Below are positions 23,944-33,415 of a DNA stretch of 64,000 nucleotides, in pieces (within the stretch, counting starts at the first letter, position 1; each line of letters begins with the position of its first letter). Under the pieces are notes generated by a model that was given only the letters and a program-made list of their open reading frames with translations, ran no database searches and was not told the origin of the DNA. The DNA is from Euglena gracilis. Taxonomy: Eukaryota > Euglenida > Euglenophyceae > Euglenales. The position numbers and the translations under genes were made by a program. The DNA is taken from NCBI GenBank assembly GCA_039621445.1, contig CP154957.1:24404938-24468937 (forward strand), read 5' to 3'.

Positions 23944-24394
23944 CAGGGGGGAAATTGATATCCGCAATTTTTCCGCAATTTCCGCAATTTTCCGCAATTT
24001 CCGCAATTTTCCGCAATTTTTCCGCAATTTCCGCAATTTTTCCGCAATTTTTCACCATTTTTTTGAAGAATTTTTTCCCCACCACCGAAGATGGAAGATG
24101 CAATGAGTTCAAGCCATTCTTCAAATGGATCAACAGGTGTACTATTGTGTTTTGTTGTTCCCCCCCCAGTTTACCAATTTTTCTCACAGGTGCACCACTG
24201 GTCACAGGATTGGGTGCGTCCCACCTGTGCAAAGATCGCCTGCATCGACGTGGGTGTTGCGGTGTTCTGAACCTCACAATTGAAAATTTTCTAAGTCCCC
24301 CCAAGCAGATATCAATTTTTCCGCAATTTCCGCAATTTTTCCGCAATTTTTCCGCAATTTTTCCGAAGGCCTCCGATATCAATTTCCCCCCCTG
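23944..24394. mobile_element. hAT-like element with CCGCAATTT arrays
   Basis: The 7-bp TAATATA is repeated directly outside both ends (23,937-23,943 and 24,395-24,401). Terminal inverted repeats are CAGGGGGGAAATTGATATC on the left and its complement on the right. Just inside each end is an array of CCGCAATTT / CCGCAATTTTT units, in the same orientation at both sides. The 240-bp core has open frames but no recognised product. CAGGG ends and a 7-8-bp duplication fit a hAT-type non-autonomous element. Confidence 0.8.
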
Positions 24395-24404
24395 TAATAT
24401 AGTT

Positions 24405-24490
24405 GGATCTACCCCCCTAAATGACCCTATTAATGTTGCTTCAGGACCCCCCAAAGGGCCATCTAGGGGGGGGGGTCATTTAGGGGGGGG
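24405..24490. repeat. C/G-run palindrome, word TAAATGACC
   Basis: CCCCCCTAAATGACC pairs with GGTCATTTAGGGGGG at the right, with an internal CATCTAGGGGG. A related palindrome (CTAGATGGCCCCCCGGGGGG and TCATTTAGGGGG) lies at 25,079-25,142. Confidence 0.7.
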
Positions 24491-24491
24491 A

Positions 24492-24891
24492 TACCATGCC
24501 CCCCCCCTTACTGTTCCCGTCCCGTGGCCCCCTTTTGGGTCCATGGGAACAGTAAGGGGGGGGAACAGTAAGGGGGGGGGGGACAAGCTCCCCCCCCTTA
24601 CTATTCCCATGGGCCATGAACCAACCAACCAAGTTAGACCCAAAAGGCGACCTAAAATGCCAAAATGAAGCTTTTTTGGTTACATGCTTGAAAATTGCAC
24701 CTCCACAACATCCATTTTGGCATTAGGTTGGATTTTGGTGGGATGGAAAGCACCTAAAACCGACCAAAAAAATCCCCTTTTTACCTTGTGTTCCAAGAAT
24801 CCTTTACAAAAAGTGCTATGACACTGCACTGTTCCCGTCCCCCCAATGGGAACAGTAGGGGGGGGGAACAGTAAAGGGGGGGGGCATGGTA
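24492..24891. mobile_element. TA-flanked palindromic element, word TTACTGTTCCC
   Basis: The ends are TACCATGCCCCCCCCTTACT and the complement ending GGGGCATGGTA. Internal inverted copies of the word surround about 200 bp of unique body (ATGCTTGAAAATTGCACC, GGCATTAGGTTGG). A near-identical copy at 30,860-31,267 has different flanks, which shows that the unit moves as a whole. Confidence 0.8.
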
Positions 24892-25142
24892 CTTTTCCCA
24901 CTTGAAAAATTGCTCTGCCGTGGGCGTCCGTTTCACAGCACTATGAAGCAGACTACTCTTTCTTTTGTCCCCCGGGTCCGAATGCCCGACTCCCGGGCTC
25001 AAGGGGCGGTGGTTGCGACCAGTTCCACGGCCGTGGATTTGGTTGCTGCTGGTGGGCATGCAACATCCGCTTCCAAAAATGACCCCCCCCCTAGATGGCC
25101 CCCCGGGGGGTCATCTAGGGGGGGGGGGTCATTTAGGGGGGG

Positions 25143-26855
25143 TAATCCAACACCTGCTTTATTTGGGTTTCAGGTAGAGTTTTTAGAGGCAATATATAAA
25201 AGATAAATATGAAAGATAATATGAATAGAAAGATAATATGACCTGTTATAGCAATTATAGAATAAATGTTATTATCTCACAAAAAACAAAAACATAAAAA
25301 ATCCCTTGTGGCAGCCATATTTTTGCATGCAATTTAGCTTCTGTGCCCCCCAGAATTACCCCGAAATGTTGTGCACCAGTCCAATTTTGCAAGAGGCAAA
25401 TTCATTCACGACTATTCTTTTTGGGCATGAACGATTAATCCTGTTCGGGGGTCCCGAACGAATAATCGACTAGTCGTCCCAACCTTACCTGTTGTGGGGG
25501 GTCGGCACGCTGTGGCGAGGTTTCCGGCTAGGGGGGGGGGAGGGGGGTTTTTGACGTGGCGAGGGGGTCCCGGATGGGGGGGGAGGGGTGCGCGGGGGTT
25601 TGCCAAGAAAATTTTCTTTGGCGGGCCTGACATGGCGTGGCGAGGGGGTCTGAAAAGGGGGGGGAGGGGGGGTAAAATGGGGTGGCGAGGGGGTCGGTGA
25701 GGGGGGGGGGGAGGGGTGTGCCGACCCCCCTGTGCCTAGCCTCCTATGGTCAAGGTCAAGGTTTGGGTTAAGTCCGCGTTAAAGGCGCAGGGACTCAGGA
25801 CAGAGTCTGCGTTAACCCCGCAGGACTTCGGACAGAGTCTGCGTTAAGGACGCAGTTTTTGCTATGAGGAAGTTGCCGAAATGGGTCAGTCTTGTCAAAG
25901 TAGCCAATTGGGGGGGTCAAATGGGGCGGGGGTTGTTTCTTACCTCTTTAGAGCAAGAGCAAAGCTCACCACCGGGGGGAAAGGGGTGTTGACCCCCCCT
26001 TCACCCCCCCATCCCCTGGGTAAGTACAGTCCCTGGGTGCAAATTTCCCCCTGAAATTTCGGAATGTTCTTGGAAACGGTAGAAAATCCCCCCCCTTCAA
26101 CCCCAGAGGAACGGCAAAGGCAGGTGGGTTGGGACTTTTTTATATGCATGCAAGGGCAGCACAGCTTCACCACTTGCATGGCCCCCAGGTCGAGGACTTG
26201 GCATCTTTTGGTTTTTTTTGTCCATTGAACCATCCCTCCCATCAGGGAGGGGAAATTTATGCTAGGGACTGTAATGAAAACCGCGAATTATCACCATGAC
26301 AGCTCCTGTTCCCAATTCCTTTTTCAGCCGCGAGCGACTGGGGGCTAGGCGCGTCGCTTGGGGGGGAACCCCCCTCCCCGGCCCCTGCGCGCCCCCCCTC
26401 GACCCCCCCCACTCTGCCCAGCATGCCCAAGAAAAAAAATTCGCGAAAAAATCGCGACGTTTTTGAGTCCAAAAAATGGTCAAAAACGACCATTTTTAGA
26501 CAAAAAATGACAAATTTGGGGGCCACGCGCTCCGCGCACAGCCAAAAAGAATTTTTTAGATCAAAAATGGCCCAAAATTGCAAAAATGACAACTTTTTGG
26601 ACGCGAAATGACCGATTTTAGGACGCACACTGCCCCCAGGGATGGATGGGAAGCCTTGAGGGGGGGGGGGGGTCGGAACCACCCCACCCCGTGTCGCTGC
26701 TATTTTCTGCTATTTTTGGCACCTGTCAAGGTGGGGGGGTGGGGGGATCTGGACCCCACTCCCAACATCTAGGGGGGGGACCCCCCCCTACCACCTTACC
26801 CCCCAGGGGGTGGTCGGGACCCCCCCACCACCTGCCTCTATATCAAGAAAGACCC
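25143..26855. other. Repeats, no gene
   Basis: 25,490-25,735 is a G-rich tandem repeat with TGGCGAGGGGGTC words. 25,770-25,855 contains copies of the CAGAGTCTGCGTTAA word family that forms the centre of the inverted repeat at 37.9 kb. 26,640-26,860 is G/C-run palindromic sequence. No exon is supported. Confidence 0.55.
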
Positions 26856-26861
26856 CCCCCT

Positions 26862-27060
26862 ACACAGTCTTTGTCCTGAGACGGGTGGAGGGGTACACAG
26901 TCTTTGTCCTGAGACGGGTGGAGGGGTACACAGTCTTTGTCCTTCGGACAAAGACTGTGTACCCCTCCACCCGTCTCAGGACAAAGACTGTGTAGGGGGG
27001 GTCTTTATATAAGTCGGTGTACTACCCTACACACAGTCTTGGACAAAGACTGTGTACCCC
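26862..27060. repeat. Repeats and hairpin of TACACAGTCTTTGTCC
   Basis: Three direct copies of TACACAGTCTTTGTCC spaced by CTGAGACGGGTGGAGGGG run into a hairpin centred at about 26,946 (GTCTTTGTCC-TTC-GGACAAAGAC). More copies follow to 27,056. The same word reappears on the right of the cluster at 29,112-29,133 and 29,356-29,412, so it brackets the paralogous coding segments between 27.1 and 29.1 kb. Confidence 0.75.
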
Positions 27061-27106
27061 TAATGAGGAACATTGCCTCTGTGTTACCGCACACTTTCCC
27101 CCACAG

Positions 27107-27524
27107 CATCATGTTGCCCGCGCAACTCGTGAACGTCGCCGAGGCTGGCTTGGGACCCCTTCCCAACCCCACAGATTTTCTAGCAAGCTTGAAGGAAGCT
27201 GTGGAATCCCCAATTGCACATGGTTCTGCGGACACGTTGCTTTTTGGTGACCATTTTTCTCAAACTGTGCCCCAGCCTGAAGGTAGCGCCAGAAACCAAA
27301 AAGTTGCATATACGGCCCTGATCAATTTTCAGAAAATTAGTGAGGTGAAGGGCTTCAAAACTGACGATTTGGACGAGTACCTCTGCGCCTTTGCGAAGCA
27401 TGTGCTTACAGTCCACGCTCTGTTTGACACAGATGCAGAGAAAATTTCCTACGCCGCGCACCGAAAACTTTTGTGTGAACAGGCAGGGGTGCCCATACTG
27501 GAATGGGCTCCGCAGACATTACAC
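27107..27524 (+). CDS. Tyrosine-recombinase-like N-terminal segment, copy 1
   Basis: After a CTTTCCCCCACAG acceptor the frame begins MLPAQLVNVAEAGLG and continues through PNPTDFLASLKEAV, DDLDEYLCAFAKH and VPILEWAPQTLHK. It then runs into a 106-bp palindrome. It aligns along its length with the segment at 28,021-28,530. Shared features are P-x-P-x-x-F-x-A-x-L at the start, a Gly/Ala...V-A-x-T/Y-x-L-x-x-F-Q helix, and D-L-D-x-Y/F. The all-helical pattern followed by a Thr-Val/Leu helix resembles the core-binding domain of tyrosine recombinases; this is a tentative resemblance. Copy 1 stops where the last helix would begin, and a matching last helix is found at 28,902-29,091. Confidence 0.55.
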
Positions 27525-27630
27525 AAAAATCGTCCATGTCACCCGGACACACGGTGTGTCCGGGTTATGGGCGCCGCAGGCGCCCATAACCCGGACACAC
27601 CGTGTGTCCGGGTTACAATGGACGATTTTT
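27525..27630. repeat. 106-bp near-perfect palindrome
   Basis: AAAAATCGTCCAT at the left pairs with ATGGACGATTTTT at the right. The arms also hold ACCCGGACACACGGTGTGTC and meet at GGGCGCCGCAGGCGCCC (27,569-27,585). The frame of the upstream coding segment remains open through it. Confidence 0.9.
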
Positions 27631-27730
27631 GTCTATATCCGTTGACTAAGAGGCCCAAGACACACACTGTGTCTCGTGGAACTTAGCCACGCAATGTCTA
27701 CCCCGTATTTTTTTGCAATTTTTTGTCAAA

Positions 27731-27874
27731 TTTTCAGTTCACGAGGACACACACTGTGTCTCGTGGACTGCCAGTCCACGAGACACAGTGTGTGTCCCCG
27801 TGGACTGGGACACACACTGTGTCTCGTGGACTGGCAGTCCACAAGACACAGTGTGTGTCCTCGTGAACTGAAAA
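27731..27874. repeat. Palindromic array of GACACACACTGTGTCTCGTG
   Basis: TTTTCAGTTCACGAGGA at the left pairs with TCCTCGTGAACTGAAAA at the right. Between them alternate inverted copies of GACACACACTGTGTCTCGTG and GTCCACGAGACACAGTGTG, giving hairpins within hairpins. A short unpaired copy is at 27,658-27,680. A second array of the same word lies at 28,742-28,908. Confidence 0.9.
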
Positions 27875-28020
27875 AAATCAAGAATTCCCACTGGTCCGAC
27901 CAACAAGTGCCCCCTAATAACTTGGCCTTTCGGCAACTTTTGGCTTAGAGCATAAAGGTTTCTCGTGGACAAGTTTCACCACATTCCACTACCTGTCCTT
28001 GCAGTTTTTTCTTTCGAAAA

Positions 28021-28530
28021 ATGAAGAAGACCGCAAACAGTGTGGACCGCATGCTCCCCCGACCCCCGAAACCAGATGAATTTGTTGCTACACTGGAAAA
28101 GTATTTGGTCGATTTGCAGAAGGGCCCTGCTGTTGACCCAATACACGGTACGTTGTTGGCCAACGTGTTGGAGGAGAAGCCAAAAGGGACCGCAAAGGCT
28201 GAGCGTGTAGCTGTTACACGCCTGTTGGAGTTCCAGCAGATGTGTAAACATCTGAACGCTCAGTATGAGGACCTGGATGGCTTTTTTTCCGCATGGGCTG
28301 GTTGGGTCATTGACCCCAGATATTTGTTTGATGAGGCTACCCTCATCAATCAAGCTGAGCAACAACGCCGGGCACAGTGTGGCACCACATTCAAATTCGA
28401 GACATACCTGCCTTCTACTGTCCGAGGTCATTTCAACTCTCTCGCACGGGTGTTCACATCTGTTGACCCGGACGGCACTCTGGTTCCATCTTCCAAAAAA
28501 CAGTTTCCGCAACTGAACTGGTTGCCTTGA
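28021..28530 (+). CDS. Tyrosine-recombinase-like N-terminal segment, copy 2
   Basis: A TGTCCTTGCAG acceptor at 28,004 precedes the frame, whose first Met is at 28,021. The 169 residues include RPPKPDEFVATLEKYLVDL, RVAVTRLLEFQQMC, YEDLDGFFSAWAGWV and LPSTVRGHFNSLARVF, ending KKQFPQLNWLP before TGA. The STVRGHFNSLARVF helix resembles the conserved T-x-x-x-x-x-x-x-L-x-x-x-x helix that closes the core-binding domain of tyrosine recombinases. No catalytic domain (R...HxxR...Y) follows. It may be a single exon, since a GTTGCC donor overlaps the last codons. Composition lacks the G/C runs of the surroundings and the frame is intact, which suggests recent or continuing constraint. Confidence 0.6.
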   Translation: MKKTANSVDRMLPRPPKPDEFVATLEKYLVDLQKGPAVDPIHGTLLANVLEEKPKGTAKAERVAVTRLLEFQQMCKHLNAQYEDLDGFFSAWAGWVIDPRYLFDEATLINQAEQQRRAQCGTTFKFETYLPSTVRGHFNSLARVFTSVDPDGTLVPSSKKQFPQLNWLP

Positions 28531-28741
28531 GTCGTGTGTTGGTCAGTAAGGCGTAACGTTGCGCTCCTCGTTACGTCTCCTCGTTGTCTGTCATGCCGTT
28601 CCGTGTCCCGACGACCATTGTTCCAATTTTGCGCCAACTGTCTCTCAGCTGTTACAGCTCACGGTTGTCCGGTGACCATCTTTCCATGCATTGCATTAGA
28701 TGTAGAACACCTCGCATTTCTGGCAAACACCTTTTATTTTT

Positions 28742-28908
28742 CAGTCCACGAGACACAGTGTGTGTCCCAGTCCACGGGGACACACACTGTGTCTCGTGGA
28801 CTGCCAGTCCACGAGACACAGTGTGTGTCCCCGTGGACTGGGACACACACTGTGTCTCGTGGACTCAGTCCACGAGACACAGTGTGTGTCTTGGGCCTCA
28901 GTCCACGG
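28742..28908. repeat. Second palindromic array of GACACACACTGTGTCTCGTG
   Basis: After TTTATTTTTCAG the DNA alternates GTCCACGAGACACAGTGTG and its complement at least five times. The array is open in several frames on both strands. It ends at a CCTCAG that could serve as acceptor for the segment that follows. Confidence 0.9.
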
Positions 28909-29091
28909 ATATTAACAACTTATGTGAATGCATTGGCTGTGCTGTACAAACAAACAAAACCACCCCATCCCATCGTCCCCAAAGCAAGGAGCCAATTCCC
29001 AATTTTTGTTTGTTTTTTGGATGCGGCTGCCTCTCGGCAGAAGAAAAGAAAGGCAAGAGAGCCAGAGATGAAAGAGATGATAGTCAGCCAG
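28902..29091 (+). CDS. C-terminal segment matching copy 1
   Basis: From a GGGCCTCAG acceptor the frame reads PRILTTYVNALAVLYKQTK, then IVPKARSQFPIFVCFLDAAA, then a basic cluster RQKKRKAREP. It ends at CAG|GTTGTT (29,091/29,092). The first part aligns with the last helix of copy 2 (LPSTVRGHFNSLARVF) and QFP with QFP, so it supplies the part that copy 1 lacks. The basic cluster could be a nuclear localisation signal. Copy 1 would then be a two-exon gene with copy 2 lying in its intron, or the three pieces are exons of one gene with a duplicated domain. Confidence 0.5.
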
Positions 29092-29136
29092 GTTGTTGCT
29101 CAGGGGGGGGTACACATGTCTCAGGACAAAGACTGT

Positions 29137-29354
29137 GTAACGTGACCCCCCCCCCCTATATGGCACCCCCAAGGGAGCGTTTTGACCCCCCCTGGCGACA
29201 ATTAGGGGGGGGGGGTGACAATTAGGGGGGGGGTTACTCAATTTACCCTACCTGTCCATGGGTGCATGGGTAACCCCCCCCTAATTGTCGCCCCCCAAGG
29301 GGGGGGGCGACAATTAGGGGGGGTGACATATACAGGGGGGGGGGTCACGTTACC
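29137..29354. mobile_element. Nested C/G-run palindromes, words ACGTGACC and CTAATTGTCGCC
   Basis: The outer arms are GTAACGTGACCCCCCCCC and GGGGGGGGGTCACGTTAC. Inside are ATATACAGGGGG and several inverted copies of CTAATTGTC(G)CC with C/G runs. The unit interrupts the right-hand TACACAGTCTTTGTCC repeats that bracket the 27-29-kb cluster. Confidence 0.7.
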
Positions 29355-29437
29355 CCCTACACAGTCTTTGTCCCCCCTAAGTCCATCGTAGGGGTACACA
29401 GTCTTTGTCCAAGACTGGGTGTAGGGGTACACCGACT

Positions 29438-29915
29438 TAATACCGAAGGGCTTCCCATCCATCCTTGGTCGCCCCCCTCCCTCCTCCCCCCCGTACGGCC
29501 GCCCCCCCCCCCCCCTCAGCCCCCCCCCCCCCACCGCTGTGCCTAACTTCCACTGGATTCCGAGTTTCCGAATCACCTCCGTTTGACCCCCAACTCTGCA
29601 CCAGGCCCGAATTATTCAAAAGTGAAGGGGTCCAAACTGGGTCGGATGAGCCAACCCCCAGTTGTCATCCGCCGGGGTGTCAAAAAATCAATTTTTTTGA
29701 AAAAAATATCTCGAGAAAACGTACATTATGAGTGTTAGTCAGACAAAATGCCCCTGAAATGACCCCTGGAGGCCGTTAACCCAAAGGCATCTCTCAACCA
29801 TATCACACCATTATATGGCCAAAAAGAAAGTCCCCAATTGGGGACAATTGTGATTCGGCACATTTTAGTTAATTTTAGTCAGGTCGAAAATGAATCGAGA
29901 AAGTGTATGGGGGTG
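29438..29915. other. C-rich and unique sequence, no gene
   Basis: 29,455-29,545 is a C-rich tract also represented near 26,640. The rest shows no motif, splice-bounded exon or repeat that I recognise. Confidence 0.5.
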
Positions 29916-29919
29916 TCTG

Positions 29920-30250
29920 GGACGCGGGGGGGACGCGGGGGGGGACGCGGGGGGGGGACGCGGGGGAGACGCCATTTTTGGGACAGTGAAATTAGGAATT
30001 TGCCACGAGAAAATTTTAGCCAAATTAGGATTCTACCACAAGAAATTAGGACAAACCCACCCCAATTAGGAATCACCCACCGTAAGTTAGGAATCACCCA
30101 CACCAAATTAGGAATCACCAACCTCAAATTTGCTTGAAATTAGGAATCAGCCTCCTAAAATTGGCTGTCTCGAGAACAAAATTTTGGTTCCAAAGTGGGA
30201 CGCGGGGGGACGCGGGGGGGGACGCGGGGGGGACGCGGGGGAGACACCCC
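29920..30250. repeat. GACGCGGGGG arrays flanking an ATTAGGAATCACC array
   Basis: Arrays of GACGCGGGGGG occur at 29,920-29,972 and 30,198-30,247, in direct orientation. Between them, 29,985-30,165, are eight or nine degenerate units containing AAATTAGGAATCACCCACC spaced about 20-25 bp. The three-part symmetry looks like one composite unit. Confidence 0.8.
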
Positions 30251-30672
30251 CCATGAGGATGCAGAAGCGCATAAGCACCTGTTCAAAGCCTTTGCGAACT
30301 GAGGGCATGCCTTGCGGCCCATGTAAGCTGAAGGACCTCCAAACATTTGGTGGCCCTATGGTACAAAAATCCCAAATGAATATTTCGTTGAACGAACCAT
30401 ACGGGCGTGTATGGTTCAAAGACACGAGGCCGCACCTCAGGGAAAATGAGTTGCTTTTCACCCACTCCAGCACGTAACTTGACACCTGAGCGAAAAAAAA
30501 TCACATAACCCATCTGCATTTGCAAAAAAAAAACCTGTATGTGGTGGAGGTGCAAACTCATCTCCAACAGAGACTTCCGTGAGGAAAGCATGCCCGCCGG
30601 TCATTACTTTCATTCCATCATCATCCTGCAAGAAATAAAACAGATCTGGTATGAAAACTTTACAATTGAAAA
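30251..30672. other. Unique sequence, no gene supported
   Basis: An open minus-strand frame covers about 30,283-30,480 but shows no domain. No repeat was recognised apart from short A runs. Confidence 0.45.
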
Positions 30673-30861
30673 TACCCCCCTTATTGTCCCCCCCCCCTTA
30701 TTGTCCCTGGGCCCCAGGGATGTTTTGGCCCGGGGGTTTTTTGGCCCGGCCAATGAAATTCCTTTGGTACAGTCTTATTGTCCCCCTTATTGTCCCCCCC
30801 CCTTATTTTCCGATCGGGCCTCCCGGGGGCAGGTCGGTGGGACAATGAGGGGGGGGGGGTA
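30673..30861. mobile_element. TA-flanked palindromic element, word TTATTGTCCC
   Basis: It starts TACCCCCCTTATTGTCCC and ends GACAATGAGGGGGG...GGTA, with inner inverted copies around GGCCCCAGGG and TTTTTTGGCCCGGCCAATGA. A close relative with ends TACCACCCCCC / GGGGGGTGGTA is at 46,948-47,131. Its right TA is shared with the next element. Confidence 0.75.
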
Positions 30862-31267
30862 CCATGTCCCCCCCCCTTACTGTTCCCGTCCCGTGGCCCC
30901 CTTTTGGGTCCATGGGAACAGTAAGGGGGGGGAACAGTAAGGGGGGGGGACAAGCTCCCCCCCCCCCTTACTGTTCCCATGGGCCATGAACCAACCAACC
31001 AAGTTAGACCCAAAAGGCGACCTAAAATGCCAAAATGAAGCTTTTTTGGTTTACATGCTTGAAAATTGCACCTCCACAACATCCATTTTGGCATTAGGTT
31101 GGATTTTGGTGGGATGGAAAGCACCTAAAACCGACCAAAAAAATCCCCTTTTTAACCTTGTGTTCCAAGAATCCTTTACAAAAAGTGCTATGACACTGCA
31201 CTGTTCCCGTCCCCCCAATGGGAACAGTAAGGGGGGGGAACAGTAAAGGGGGGGGGGGGGCATGGTA
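30860..31267. mobile_element. TA-flanked palindromic element, second copy of 24,492
   Basis: The order of words and the unique body match 24,492-24,891 almost base for base, while the flanking DNA differs. It opens TACCATGTCCCCCCCTTACT and ends GGGGGCATGGTA. Confidence 0.8.
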
Positions 31268-33415
31268 ATGGTTCATTTTGCTGCCTTCTCAAATGTCTCC
31301 CTCTCGTTAGGTGGCAGAAACCGCTCCCAATTTTGGCTGGAGGGATTTGGGGGGGGGGGTCGACCATGGTCAGTCCACGGTCATCTCGGTCGCCCTCAGT
31401 TAGGGTGGGGGGACCGAGGGCGACCATGACCCCGGTCGACCGACCAACTCCATCACGACAACCACCCCTTCCAAGGCGCAACCCCGCCGACCCCTCCATA
31501 ACGGCGACCTCCCTTTCCCACCCCATAAGCGATTCCCCCCCTTCCAAGGGGCGACCATGGTCAAAAAAACCTTTTAATGGTTTTTTTTAAATGCCAAAGT
31601 GGCAATTTTCGGGAATGGGGTCACCCGAATGGGGCCCAGGGAATCGTCTGGCCCTCGCCAGAACCGCTTTTGACTCCATGTAATTCAATAGGCACAAACC
31701 ATAGTTGGCGTTGTTTTTTTTTTAAAAAAAACGTTTTTTTTGTTTTTTATTAAAAAAAACAACAAATTTTGCCTTTGATCGCAAGGGTGAACCAATCTTA
31801 GCTCAAATGACTTGAAAACCAATACTTTTGGTTGTCTTCGACAAGAATGGTCAAAACAGGGCATTTTTCTGCCATTTTGGCTTGAAACCATTCCAAACTA
31901 GGTCCTTTTTTGACAGAGCGCGGGAACAAAAGGCAAAATTTAACTGTGCTTTTTGGTGTCTTTCTCTGACCGAGGATGGGCAAAAAAAGCTAAAATTAAA
32001 GGCAGAAATTTTTTTTGCCCTGACCCTCAATGGCGTTTTTTTTTATTTTAAAAAAACATGTTTTTTTATTTTAAAAAAACGTGTTTTTTTTTTACTTCGT
32101 TTTAAACGAAGTGACAGCTATGGCACAAACAGACATGGATCGTCACGGCTCGGCACGGCTCGGCACGGCTCGGCACGGCTGGGCATGGGTCGCATCTTGA
32201 ACTGGGTCACACCATTGCTGCCTTTTGAGATGGCCTTCGGTAAGTGACAAGCTTGTGACCCTGTGCCTCTGGTTTTCCTACACCCTCGCCCACCTCGCGC
32301 TCCGTCAAGCGGTGCTGGCCGTGGCTTCGGCCAGACGTTGCGCTCTCTGCCCCCGTTCTCACTTGTACTACCCTTCTCTCCACCCACCCTCCCCCTCACT
32401 CCCTGCACAGATGCACACACTGCGCCGCTTGTTTTACACCTTCCGCCCGCGACTCTCCGCTCAGTATTTCACACAGCCGCCTCCCTCCCGACACTGCCGC
32501 CGTCCTTCCCTCCGCTTTTCCTGTACACACCCTGACTTTCCATGGGTTTACCCATCTGTACTCTAGCCTTCCCCCGGAACGCAGTCACAAGAAATCCAGT
32601 AGGCTGCGCCACTGGTCGGTGGATTCGGTTCGCCCCACCACCGTTTCGTACTTTGGAACGGAAAAAAGGTCGCATCTTGCCAACAAGTCGCGACATCACA
32701 CGCGTCGCGACTTCACCTGCGATCTGACTCGCGACCTTCGTTCACTGCCCATTTTTTATGTCTACTGCCCTCTGAAAACAAAAAACTCCCACTCTGGAAA
32801 ATAAAAAAATAAAATATCCCCTGGGCCCCATTCAGAGTTGGATGGACGTGTCTAAGTCTAAAGTCAAAAAATCATCTGACCATGACCCAGTGCCCATCAG
32901 TTGAGCTTTGTTTCCAAGGATCCATGCAATCAATCCCCCTTCGAAAAATCTGGACGAACACAGATTTTTCTTAAGATATACAGAGACATGCGTTACCAAA
33001 TGGCGCCCTCGACCTGGCACCCGTTGGAAATGGACAGGCCTGGTACTTGATCTCTGCTCGACCGCCACCTGATTTCTTGTCAGTCGGTTGCCTTGCATCC
33101 CGAAACGAGTTATTATGGGTTACTTGAAGAAATGGGTTCTGTTGGACGTGTCCAGAAAACACAAACGCCAAGTGCACAACCATGAGATGAGCAACCGAGG
33201 TCATTTAGAGCTTCTTCGATAAGGACAAATTTGGGCAAATCACCCCCGTCACCCTCTTCCGGATGCCCAGTTCCAAGTTAACGGCCCCGGGCGGATGATT
33301 GGCTATGACGATCCCAGAGGTCGTGCCGACCACTTGAGAAGTCGATAAGCATATCCAATGAACCGCATTACCCCCCCCCCCTTTCTCAAAGGTCTTTTGA
33401 CAAGAGGTCGGGCCG
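31268..33415. other. Mixed sequence, possible small exons, no firm gene
   Basis: 31,360-31,560 has palindromic GACCATGG/GACCG words. 32,141-32,180 has four CGGCACGGCT decamers. The frame GRILNWVTPLLPFEMAF ends at a good GTAAGTGAC donor (32,232), so a short plus-strand exon is possible. 32,260-33,240 lacks G/C runs and has open frames on both strands (for example a minus frame with RNQVAVEQRSSTRPVHFQRV). I recognise no family and cannot choose between strands. Confidence 0.4.

Noticed and set aside
26937-27106. Extending copy 1 coding upstream to 26,937
   Set aside because: The frame there runs through the TACACAGTCTTTGTCC repeats. Similarity to copy 2 begins only after the acceptor at 27,106.
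29985-30165. CRISPR-like repeat array
   Set aside because: The units are degenerate, the spacers are not unique sequences of constant length, and the genome is eukaryotic with introns and retrotransposons.
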